Assembly: GCF_001673635.1 (NCBI RefSeq)
Contig: NZ_LZMH01000031.1
Location: 62,001-126,000 of the forward strand
DNA from: Mycobacterium asiaticum
Lineage (GTDB): Bacteria > Actinomycetota > Actinomycetes > Mycobacteriales > Mycobacteriaceae
Direction: 5' to 3'
Length of the DNA stretch: 64,000 nt
Under the pieces are notes generated by a model. It ran no database searches. It saw nothing but the letters and a program-made list of their open reading frames with translations, and was not told the DNA's origin. Made by a program: the position numbers and the translations under genes. Positions 9,427-17,190 of this stretch are shown here, piece after piece (the stretch's first letter is position 1; each line of letters starts with the position of its first letter).

Positions 9427-10362
9427 TCATATCGTTACTCGATACGTATCAACGACGACCGCACGCGCACCAAAGGCTTCCTTCTGGGAGATTAACCCGG
9501 AGTTTAGTCCCCCTTCCGACGGGTCGTGCGACGTACCGAAGTCGAAATAGCGCTTGCGCGCGTAGATATCGTTGATCAGATGGTCGAACAACAAATCCAG
9601 CGCACCGAGCGCTTTGCCACGCTCGTTCGCTGCGACGTACTGCGTCCGAGCCACAGCGTCGCTTACGTACATGAGCACCCCCGCGTCTATCTCCGAGCCC
9701 GCACCTGCCGTATATAGCCGGATGTTGCTCGGGAACCGCTGGCATAACAGGACGATCTCGCTCAAGCTATGAACTGGATGGGCTCCGTGCGTCGTCCACA
9801 AGACTTTGTCCAGGAGCGTCCAATATCCTGCCAAGTCATGTGACTCGCTCACCTGGACGCCTGCGCGCGCTGCCTTTTTGACACCGCCGATCCGCCCCTG
9901 CTGGAAAGGAAGCCCCGCGCTCTGGTCGATCACGCTGGTAACTTGGCGAGACGTCAGTCGGGCACCGTTGATGTAAAGTCCATAGCGATCTTCGTCGGCC
10001 GGCAGGCGGTGGTAAATGTATGGAATCGCCTTGTAGGTGATTCCGCGAATCCCATGATTGGAACAGTAAATGCGCAACTCGTCGAAGATGTTTAGCATCC
10101 GCTGCGCTTTCATCCGTTTGTCAGTAATCAATCCACCGTAGGTTAGCCCGCCGTGACTGACCAGCGCGTCGTCATGCTGATTAGCCGGCAAGAGAGCGAT
10201 CAGATTGTCTTTTTCGTCGTAAATTAGCAGCGAGTGGTCACTGAAGCGGTGGGAGTGATAGTCCATGTAGCCGCGCTCGAATAGGAAAAACCCGTTCTTG
10301 CTATTTTGCACAAAGCTGTCCCACACCGATCGATAGGACGCATCATAGCGCTCGACGATCAT
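9427..10362 (-). CDS. GNAT/FemAB-like acyltransferase, probably N-acylating an amino sugar
   Basis: The 311-residue protein has the layout of the FemAB-like GNAT proteins found in polysaccharide clusters. The N-terminal half contains FFLFERGYMDYHSHRF and a DNLIALLPAN strand. The C-terminal half has AGVLMYVSDAVARTQYVAAN and ends in a small domain with YFDFGTSHDP. No signal peptide or membrane segment is visible. It shares the leftward run with a sugar aminotransferase (11649-12755) and an epimerase, so transfer of an acyl or aminoacyl group to an amino sugar is the most economical reading. Its own start at 10362 is an ATG. The gene ends in an ATGA overlap with the alternative start of the GT2 gene. 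Confidence 0.7.
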   Translation of the reverse strand: MIVERYDASYRSVWDSFVQNSKNGFFLFERGYMDYHSHRFSDHSLLIYDEKDNLIALLPANQHDDALVSHGGLTYGGLITDKRMKAQRMLNIFDELRIYCSNHGIRGITYKAIPYIYHRLPADEDRYGLYINGARLTSRQVTSVIDQSAGLPFQQGRIGGVKKAARAGVQVSESHDLAGYWTLLDKVLWTTHGAHPVHSLSEIVLLCQRFPSNIRLYTAGAGSEIDAGVLMYVSDAVARTQYVAANERGKALGALDLLFDHLINDIYARKRYFDFGTSHDPSEGGLNSGLISQKEAFGARAVVVDTYRVTI

Positions 10363-10646
10363 CAGATGGCGCGACGAGGGTCGTCCACAGAAGGCGCATC
10401 ACAATTATCCTTCAGATAAGCAAAGGAAATTTCGTCGCCGCTATCATGTTCCCCCGTCAGTTGGGCATCGTGCGGTTTACTAAACACCGCGCAATACCGG
10501 AAAGTATAACGCTCTATGCTTGCTTTATTCATCATCCTCTCCCGCCCCAGCTTATGCGATACCGCCGGATCATTTCTGCATACGTTCGCAATATATGGCG
10601 TCGCATAACTAACACGTTTCTGCGCGATTGTCGTCGGAATGCGCGA
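10363..10646. other. AT-rich intergenic segment inside the glycan operon
   Basis: These 284 bases separate two leftward genes that otherwise sit close together. The stretch is visibly richer in A and T than the core genome, with runs such as aaagtataacgc, tgctttattc and gcaatatatgg. No open frame of recognisable content is present. It probably contains a promoter for the acyltransferase-GT2-methyltransferase-PPDK run. Confidence 0.5.
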
Positions 10647-11639
10647 TCACCAATAATGTTCTTTGTTCAGCCGGTAGTACGCGACCGTCTTGGAGAGCCC
10701 CTCCCGCAATAACGTTCTAGGCTGCCAACCGACAACACGCTTGATCTTGCCTATATCGGCATAGAAATCGCCCGGTTCTTGCGCTGCGCGCTCCGGAGAG
10801 AAAGGCGCGTACGACCATCCCGCTGAGGGCGCGACTTCGACCAAGGTTTTTGCGAACGTTATGAAATCCAGCGGCTCCCCAGTTGCTACATTCAAGATTT
10901 CGCCGTAAGCGTCCTCGCTGAGCGCCGACATCAGCATTGCTTCGATGCAATCGTCCACATACAAGAAGTCGCGTTTAATCTCACCCGTGCCGAATACCTT
11001 CATTTCCTCGCCATCGATCGCCTGCCGAACGAACCAGTTCGCAACGCCATAGCGCGAGTGTCTCATCTGCCCGCGCTCGCCGTAGATGTTCGTTAAACGC
11101 AACATTACTGACCGCACCTGATGCACGTCGTGATACATATGGGTGATCTTTTCGGCGGTCAAGTTGGAAATCTCTTGCAGCGCCTTGGGCATCGTGGGTG
11201 CAGTTTCATCCACCGGGAGGGAGGTGGCTTCTCCGTATTGCCCGCGGGTACCCGTGTAGATGACCCTCACGTTGCGGTTGAACTGGCGGCACGCTTCCAT
11301 CACTGTCGCCGTCCCACGGACGTTGATGTCGATATCGGGATAGGGATCGCTCAGGCTGGTGACGTGATCGACGTGTCCAGCGAGATGGAAAAGGTACTCC
11401 TGATCTTTGACCAGATACCGCATGATGTTTGCATCCCGCACGTCCGAGAAAGTCACTGTCACCCTGTCGCGTATAGGTGCGATGTTGAACAGGTTGGCGC
11501 CGTGATCGGGGAGCATGGCGTCCATTAGGGTGACTTTCGCGCCGAGTTCGACAAGTCGGATCGCAAGGTTGCTCCCGATGAACCCCAACCCACCCGTGAT
11601 GAGAACCCTTTTCCCGGAGAATTCAGAGGGTCCGAACAT
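10647..11639 (-). CDS. NAD-dependent epimerase/dehydratase (extended SDR) with a non-canonical active site
   Basis: The 330-residue protein has the NAD-binding motif TGGLGFIGSN near residue 15 and the downstream features of NDP-sugar epimerases: AGHVDH, NVRGTATVMEA, LRLTNIYGERGQ and DFLYVDDC. The usual YxxxK pair is not seen. The corresponding stretch reads ISNLTAEKITH after GTRGQYGE, so the catalytic Tyr is replaced. A related non-canonical subfamily exists in lipopolysaccharide clusters, where such enzymes still act on sugar nucleotides. The gene lies 9 bases downstream of the aminotransferase at 11649-12755, so the two probably act on the same nucleotide sugar. The exact reaction (epimerase, isomerase or dehydratase) is uncertain. 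Confidence 0.75.
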   Translation of the reverse strand: MFGPSEFSGKRVLITGGLGFIGSNLAIRLVELGAKVTLMDAMLPDHGANLFNIAPIRDRVTVTFSDVRDANIMRYLVKDQEYLFHLAGHVDHVTSLSDPYPDIDINVRGTATVMEACRQFNRNVRVIYTGTRGQYGEATSLPVDETAPTMPKALQEISNLTAEKITHMYHDVHQVRSVMLRLTNIYGERGQMRHSRYGVANWFVRQAIDGEEMKVFGTGEIKRDFLYVDDCIEAMLMSALSEDAYGEILNVATGEPLDFITFAKTLVEVAPSAGWSYAPFSPERAAQEPGDFYADIGKIKRVVGWQPRTLLREGLSKTVAYYRLNKEHYW

Positions 11640-11648
11640 GTTGACTCC

Positions 11649-12755
11649 TCAAACTGCCGCTAGGCAGGCGATCATCTTTTCGGTAATCGTGTCGACTTCC
11701 TCGGTATGTAGTCCAGGATGCATTGGGAGGGAGAGTATTTCGCCGCAGACGCGCTCCGTTACCGGCAAGTCACCCCTCTGATAGCCCAGGTCGGCGTACG
11801 CCGACTGCAAGTGCACCGGCACGGCGTAGTGAATCAGTGTCTGCACACCTTGATCAGTCATCTGCCGCATCAAAGTGTCTCGCCGCGCGTTTCGTACGAC
11901 GTATAGGTGGTAGACCGGCTGCGCACCAGTCCGCACTTCCGGCCTCATGATCAGTGGATGATTCTTGAAGGCGGCGTCATAACGCTCCGCGAGTCGGCAC
12001 CTCACTGCATTCTGTTCGTCCAAATGCGGCAACTTGGCTTGCAATATTGCCGCTTGCAACTCGTCCAGCCGGCTGTTGATGCCACGCGTCCGGTGCTCGT
12101 AGCGGCCCACCTGCCCATAAGTTCTGAGTTGCCGAAGCTTGTCGGCAAAACCCGCGTCGTTTGTGACGACGGCGCCGGCGTCGCCTAATGCCCCGAGATT
12201 CTTCGTTGGGTAGAAGCTGAACGCTGCCAAATCACCAAAGCTTCCAACCAGTCGACCGTTGAGCCGAGCGCCATGGGCCTGGGCGCAATCCTCAACGACC
12301 AACAATCCCTTATCCCGCGCAATGGCGCTGAGCGTCACCATGTCGGCGGGTTGTCCGTATAGATGGACCGGCACGACAGCTTGGGTACGCGGCGTGATCG
12401 CCGCCCGGACGGCTGCCGGATCCATTGTGTAGGTGTTTGCATCGATGTCGACCAGCACCGGGACTGCACCCGCCCGTTCGATTGCGCAGACCGTCGGCAC
12501 CGCGGTATGCGCCACAGTGATTACTTCCGCTCCCGGCTCGACCCCCGCTGCACGCAGGGACAGCTCAATCGCGTCCGTCCCACTGGCTACCCCGACGGCA
12601 TGTTCAACACCGTGGTATGCAGCGAATGCCCTTTCGAACGCCCTTAGCTCCGGACCGAGGACGTACCAACCGCTGCGCAGAACGCGCATTGCCGCCGCCT
12701 CGATCTCCTTTTGCACATTGCAGTTCGAGCTCCGCAGGTCGTTGAACGAGATCAT
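11649..12755 (-). CDS. PLP-dependent sugar aminotransferase (DegT/DnrJ/EryC1 family)
   Basis: The 368-residue product aligns by eye with the nucleotide-sugar aminotransferase family (FdtB/QdtB/WecE type) over its whole length. Visible features are the substrate-loop start RSGWYVLGPELRAFE, GVASGTDAIELSLRA, VVPVHLYGQPADM, VVEDCAQAHGA, and the PLP-lysine stretch FSFYPTKNLGALGDAGAV, in which the Lys forms the Schiff base. A conserved RTYGQVGRYEH segment follows. It converts a keto-sugar nucleotide to an amino-sugar nucleotide with glutamate as the usual donor. It is the first gene of the leftward run, followed 9 bases later by an epimerase and further on by an acyltransferase, so an N-acylated amino sugar is the expected product. 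The ring position aminated is not deducible. Confidence 0.9.
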   Translation of the reverse strand: MISFNDLRSSNCNVQKEIEAAAMRVLRSGWYVLGPELRAFERAFAAYHGVEHAVGVASGTDAIELSLRAAGVEPGAEVITVAHTAVPTVCAIERAGAVPVLVDIDANTYTMDPAAVRAAITPRTQAVVPVHLYGQPADMVTLSAIARDKGLLVVEDCAQAHGARLNGRLVGSFGDLAAFSFYPTKNLGALGDAGAVVTNDAGFADKLRQLRTYGQVGRYEHRTRGINSRLDELQAAILQAKLPHLDEQNAVRCRLAERYDAAFKNHPLIMRPEVRTGAQPVYHLYVVRNARRDTLMRQMTDQGVQTLIHYAVPVHLQSAYADLGYQRGDLPVTERVCGEILSLPMHPGLHTEEVDTITEKMIACLAAV

Positions 12756-13624
12756 CTACGTGACCGACAGCCCAACCGGGTGAGGCGTTCCGCTCGGAGA
12801 GACTTAGCTACGGCAAGGATGCGCCCGGTCTGCGCTCCATGACGCCGGTGATAGATCGGAACGACAGCTGAAATCGGGTGCGTCGGGTTAGCTTTGTGCT
12901 CGGCAGAATGTCCCTGCTCAGGCACTGTAGGTGCACGATACGAAAGACAGGGACTGCGCATCGATTGGATCCACTCTCATTTAGCGATGTTTGCCGGCAA
13001 GCCGGACGCCTTCGAAAATTAACATGCCCGCCATCGGACCGTGCGGATTTCGAACAACCGACCGATCACCGTTGGCGGTGCCCCCACCAGCGATCGTCTC
13101 AGCCCCCGGTGCCGCGCGGCACCCTATCTGCGCGCAACATCAATAGCTTTGCAGGTATGCAGCGGCTGGTTCAACCCTCAAGGCAGCGGTTCCCGTCGAA
13201 CCGGAAGAGTTGGCCAGTGTTCGACCGCTATTGTCATGCAGTAAGTTCTCGGCCTCGAGCACCGGGACCTGATGCTGCAAGTTTGCAGTGCAACGCCGCC
13301 ACCAGTCCGGTGCCTGGCGATACCCGGGATAGCACGTACCGCAGCTACCCGCTGTCCCCCTGATGGACGCAAGCCTAGTACCTGGTCATTCGATTCTCCT
13401 TGCTTGCGGCGAATCGCAATTCGCGCAGCTTGGGAAACCGGGCACGTTTCGAGCGCCAAGCCAGTTGCTGTGACTACGCTGCCCCTCGGTTGGAGCAATA
13501 ACTACTTTGACCCGCGGTGCTCATATTGGAGTCAGAACCACTCGTGACACCGCGACAGGAGGATTTCCGATCGCAAGAAGGTTGATCCCACCACCGAACA
13601 CTACGGGGGGCTGATTTCTAGTCG
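12756..13624. other. Long non-coding spacer between divergent runs
   Basis: This 869-base region lies between the leftward aminotransferase operon and the rightward GT-C gene. The longest open frame in it (12878-13363, plus strand) encodes an Arg/Pro/Ser-rich string without any known motif. No transposase remnant, tRNA or convincing hairpin was found. It should carry the two divergent promoters. Confidence 0.5.
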
Positions 13625-15253
13625 TTGTTAACGAACGGGGTCCCCCGGGTGACGAACCAAGCTGCCACTACGATGCTCATCCAGGGGGTTGCAACACCCG
13701 GCTCCTCGCTGTCGTCGAAGCTTCGATCCGACCCGGAAAGAGTACACGTGACTCGACTCCCCGAGTTAGTGCGCCGTGCAGTCTCCACGCTTCGGGGACA
13801 ATTCGTGGCTGTCAATTCCCAATCCGAACGCACAATCTTGCTGGGAACCGTCCTGATAGCGTCGGCGGTGTCGGGGGCCACGGGTTTCGTTCTCGCCCAG
13901 TACTACTCCGTCGACGTGCTGAGTTCCATTTTCTACCCTCCCCAGGATTGCTGGCTCGGGCGGCCCACCAACGTCGGGCGGCACTGCTTCAACGACTACA
14001 CGATCCTGACGGGAATAGGGATGCGGCCTGATCCTTGGAAGCCCTTTCCGATCATGGTGTTCGGGCATACTGCACTGATTCGCACGAGCTACACCGCGGC
14101 GGCGATGGTACCAATCATGATTTTCGCTTTTCTAGGTAAGTGGCTGGACTCGGCACGACTTGGTCTGTTTGGCTACCTAATTGTATTGACAATCGCTGTG
14201 GTTGCCCCGGCCATCTGGGCGTCCCGGGGTGCTCGCGGTCTAGAGCGGATCGTGGTCTTCTTGGTGTGCGGCACTCTGGCCGTTCCGGCGTGGTTCGCAA
14301 TCGACCGCGGCAACTCGGTGGGATTCGTGGTGCCCATCGCGCTGGCCTTCCTGGTGGCGCTGCGCCGAGAGCGCTGGGGTCTTGTCGCGATCACGGTTGT
14401 GCTGGCCGCGTTGGTGAAGCCGCAATTCGCTGTCCTTGGATTCGCGCTGCTCGCTGCCCGACAATGGCGGTTGAGCAGTTTGGCTTTGCTAGGGGGCGTT
14501 GTCACTAATGTCGGCGCATACCTACTGTGGCCGCGCAACTTCCCATCGACAATCGTGCAGAACGCCCACAACAACCTTGACTACAGCGATCCCTCGGAGG
14601 TTCTCGGGCTGTACAACGTGTCCTTCGGGAAGGCGCTTCTCCTCATCCCTGACACGATCGCGGCAATGAGCAACGGCGGCAAGCTACCGGAAGATTTCCT
14701 TGCCACTCCGCGGTCGCTGATCGGTTTCGCCATCCTAGTGCTGGTTGTCATCTGCACAGTGGTTCTCGGACGCCGCATTCCACCGGTCATGGTTGGGATC
14801 GCACTACTGGCCACGGCTTCTCTGTTTCCTGCGTTAAGTAATCCCTACTATCTGGTGTTCGCGTTGCCCATTGCGGCACTCGTGGTGCGGGATCCCGGCG
14901 GCGCGCCCGGAACCGGACTATTTGATCAGTTCACGACTGTCGGCAGTCGCCGTCGCATAGTCGGCGTTTCTGTGAGTCTGGCTGCGGCCCTTAGCATCGC
15001 CGCACCCATTGCGGCGCCCGGCGGGGCGGCAACCTCGATAGCAATTGGAGGCGAGCCGGGGGTGATTGGACTCGTCGACACCACACGCGTCGTTCCTACT
15101 TCGGTGATCCTGTCCCCAATCTTGTGGTTGATCGCATGCGCGGCGATCATTGTCTCGTACGCCCGCATGCCGGATTCCAAGGATGTTCCTACGGCGTCGC
15201 TTTCCGAAAACACTGCACCTGCCACCGCGTCACCCGAGGGGGACGGTGGGTGA
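13625..15253 (+). CDS. GT87/PimE-like polyprenyl-phosphate-sugar-dependent membrane glycosyltransferase
   Basis: This product of up to 542 residues has about ten to twelve membrane segments starting near residue 70. Features resemble the GT87 (DUF2029) family of GT-C mannosyltransferases such as PimE: an early extracytoplasmic loop, the stretch DRGNSVGFVVPIALAFLVAL followed by a KPQF motif at a loop, and the run of alternating hydrophobic segments. Such enzymes use polyprenyl-phosphate sugars on the outer face of the membrane. The start is uncertain. The TTG at 13625 gives the longest form, and a GTG at 13649 or an internal ATG would remove 8-17 residues without touching the first membrane segment. 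The C-terminal tail is Ser/Thr/Ala-rich and soluble. Context suggests elongation of the cluster's glycan. Confidence 0.7.
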   Translation: MLTNGVPRVTNQAATTMLIQGVATPGSSLSSKLRSDPERVHVTRLPELVRRAVSTLRGQFVAVNSQSERTILLGTVLIASAVSGATGFVLAQYYSVDVLSSIFYPPQDCWLGRPTNVGRHCFNDYTILTGIGMRPDPWKPFPIMVFGHTALIRTSYTAAAMVPIMIFAFLGKWLDSARLGLFGYLIVLTIAVVAPAIWASRGARGLERIVVFLVCGTLAVPAWFAIDRGNSVGFVVPIALAFLVALRRERWGLVAITVVLAALVKPQFAVLGFALLAARQWRLSSLALLGGVVTNVGAYLLWPRNFPSTIVQNAHNNLDYSDPSEVLGLYNVSFGKALLLIPDTIAAMSNGGKLPEDFLATPRSLIGFAILVLVVICTVVLGRRIPPVMVGIALLATASLFPALSNPYYLVFALPIAALVVRDPGGAPGTGLFDQFTTVGSRRRIVGVSVSLAAALSIAAPIAAPGGAATSIAIGGEPGVIGLVDTTRVVPTSVILSPILWLIACAAIIVSYARMPDSKDVPTASLSENTAPATASPEGDGG

Positions 15254-15445
15254 ATCCACGCGTCGAAGTGTGGCGTCTGCTGAAGCAGGCGGCGCATTGT
15301 GCCCGCGGCAGCCTATTTCATGGGCGTAGCGTGCCCACGACTGGTTAAGCTAAAGCGGATTCGTGCACCAACGACCGGAAGGACGAGCCTTGACCGGGTC
15401 CGGCCAACTGCGCACACTTGTCCGCGAGACTTGGTTCTGAAAGCA

Positions 15446-16111
15446 GTGCCTCCGACGGCCCTTGTTACCGGCGCCGCCCGCGGTATCGGCCGTAGCGTCG
15501 CTGACACCCTGCAGTCGAAGGGAATACGAGTGCTGCGGCCCGCACGCCAAGATCTGGACCTGGCGGTGCCTGAATCGGTCGCCGCATACCTCGCGAATCT
15601 TGACGAGCCCGTAGATACGTTGGTGCTCAACGCCGGCATCAACAATCCGCAGCCGTTCAAAGAGCTATCGATGGAGAACTGGTCGAGCACGCAACAGGTC
15701 AACGTCAGCTCCAATATCTTACTGCTGCAAGGTTTGCTTCCTCGGATGGCAGCAGTCGGATACGGCAGAGTGGTTGCGGTTTCGAGCGTCTACGCGCATC
15801 GCGCCCGCCCAGGGCGGGTCGCCTACAGCGCGTCAAAGGCTGCGATTGAGGAAATGGTGCGGTCGGTCGCGGTGGAATACGGGCCGTTCGGGGTGCTGGC
15901 CAATTGCGTAGCCCCAGGATTTGTGCTCACCGAGCTGACCTACCAGAACAACGATGAGAAACAGCTACAGGCGTTGGCCGAACGCATTCCGGTGGGCCGT
16001 CCGGCAGAACCGGAAGAGGTCGCTCTCTTCATCTGCTGGCTGGCATCTGCCGAAAATTCGTATATAACGGGACAGTCCATCGCGATCGACGGAGGTTTTC
16101 TGTGCGTGTGA
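15446..16111 (+). CDS. Short-chain dehydrogenase/reductase (classical SDR)
   Basis: With the GTG start at 15446 the protein is 221 residues and begins immediately before the first beta strand. It carries TGAARGIG (cofactor binding), NAGINN, the catalytic Ser in VSSVYAH, the YSASK catalytic pair, NCVAPGF, and a C-terminal ITGQSIAIDGGF. The open frame extends upstream to 15299, but those residues do not resemble an SDR. A TTG at 15431 is an alternative. The gene overlaps the cyclase gene by 10 bases, which implies translational coupling. It probably reduces or oxidises a ring carbonyl of the cyclase product, and NADPH or NADH use is not determinable by eye. Confidence 0.85.
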   Translation: MPPTALVTGAARGIGRSVADTLQSKGIRVLRPARQDLDLAVPESVAAYLANLDEPVDTLVLNAGINNPQPFKELSMENWSSTQQVNVSSNILLLQGLLPRMAAVGYGRVVAVSSVYAHRARPGRVAYSASKAAIEEMVRSVAVEYGPFGVLANCVAPGFVLTELTYQNNDEKQLQALAERIPVGRPAEPEEVALFICWLASAENSYITGQSIAIDGGFLCV

Positions 16112-17190
16112 CCCAGGATCGGATGATCATCAAATCCGAGCAGGGTGATTACCCAGTGGACTTCGTCGGCGAAGTCGGGTCAGTCCCTGGACTCATCGAC
16201 ATTAACGCAGAGACTTTCGTGATCATTGACAAGGCCTTGATCGACCTCTATGGCAAGGATCTGTGTGAACTGCTGGAGCGCCCGACCTATCGACTGACGG
16301 CTGATGAGGAGAGCAAAACCCTTGCTGGCGTCGGCCATTTCGTCGATTGGCTGCTGGCGAACAGGGCGACCCGCTCGGCGCACATCGTGGCGATCGGTGG
16401 TGGCGTAGTACAGGATGTTGCTACTTTCGCGTGCCACATCTACTACCGTGGTGTGCCCTGGACATACGTTCCGACCACTCTCCTCAGCCAAGCGGACAGC
16501 TGTATCGGAGCGAAATCCAGCATCAACGTGCTGCCATTGAAGAATCAGCTGGGCGTCTTCCATTCACCCAGCCATGTTGTCATTTGCTCGGAGTTCTTGG
16601 AGACCCTGCCGCAGGTCGAGGTCGATTCGGGCTACGGCGAGATCTACAAGCTTGCGCTCACTAATGAGGGCGCGTTCTTCGGTGAGCTCACCGAGGCCTT
16701 GCGCGATAACGGCCACCGCAACCCGCATTTGCTGCACATGATCCGCAACGCATTAGAGAGCAAGCGCCTGGTCATCGAGAAGGACGAACACGAGTCGGAT
16801 CTCCGGCGGGTGCTCAATTACGGTCACAGTTTCGGCCATGCTCTCGAAGCGCTGACTCACAACGAGGTTCCGCATGGACTAGCGGTGATGTGGGGCATGG
16901 ACCTAATAAACTTTCTAGGCGTCAAGTGGGGACTGACCAATCCCGAAACGGCCGCGCGGGTACGTGCGGTCCTTGCTGCCAATACTGACTACACCATGGC
17001 GACCATTCCATCGGCGCGCGAACTCGTTGATACGCTCAAACGCGACAAGAAGGTGCGTAAAGGCGTCATGTATTTTGCTGTGTTACATGACGAGGGTGAC
17101 CTCAGGATTGTGCCGAAGCCTCTTGACGAAGCACTCGTCGCCGAGGTCTCGGAATACGTAAATGGCAACCCGCTCTTCGCTGCTGGTTGA
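16102..17190 (+). CDS. Sugar phosphate cyclase, 3-dehydroquinate synthase-like
   Basis: The 362-residue protein belongs to the AroB/sugar phosphate cyclase family, which makes carbocycles from sugar or heptulosonate phosphates with bound NAD and a metal. Visible motifs are GGGVVQDVATF (NAD binding), VPTTLLSQADSCIGAKSSIN, KNQLGVFHSP, the metal-site Glu/Lys in GYGEIYK, and the metal-binding histidines in LNYGHSFGHALE and PHGLAVMWGM, plus RDKKVRKG. The Asn of LNYGH is retained, as in DHQ synthases, whereas 2-epi-5-epi-valiolone synthases are reported to have Asp there. The usual HGEAV is HGLAV. GGAGG six bases before the GTG at 16102 supports this start. Overlap with an SDR and a sugar kinase suggests a specialised pathway, not shikimate, which is encoded elsewhere in mycobacteria. 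The substrate is not proven. Confidence 0.85.
   Translation: MRVTQDRMIIKSEQGDYPVDFVGEVGSVPGLIDINAETFVIIDKALIDLYGKDLCELLERPTYRLTADEESKTLAGVGHFVDWLLANRATRSAHIVAIGGGVVQDVATFACHIYYRGVPWTYVPTTLLSQADSCIGAKSSINVLPLKNQLGVFHSPSHVVICSEFLETLPQVEVDSGYGEIYKLALTNEGAFFGELTEALRDNGHRNPHLLHMIRNALESKRLVIEKDEHESDLRRVLNYGHSFGHALEALTHNEVPHGLAVMWGMDLINFLGVKWGLTNPETAARVRAVLAANTDYTMATIPSARELVDTLKRDKKVRKGVMYFAVLHDEGDLRIVPKPLDEALVAEVSEYVNGNPLFAAG

Noticed and set aside
12878..13363. Possible gene in the 12.8-13.6 kb spacer
   Set aside because: The translation is a low-information Arg/Pro/Ser string with no good ribosome binding site or homology that I can recognise.
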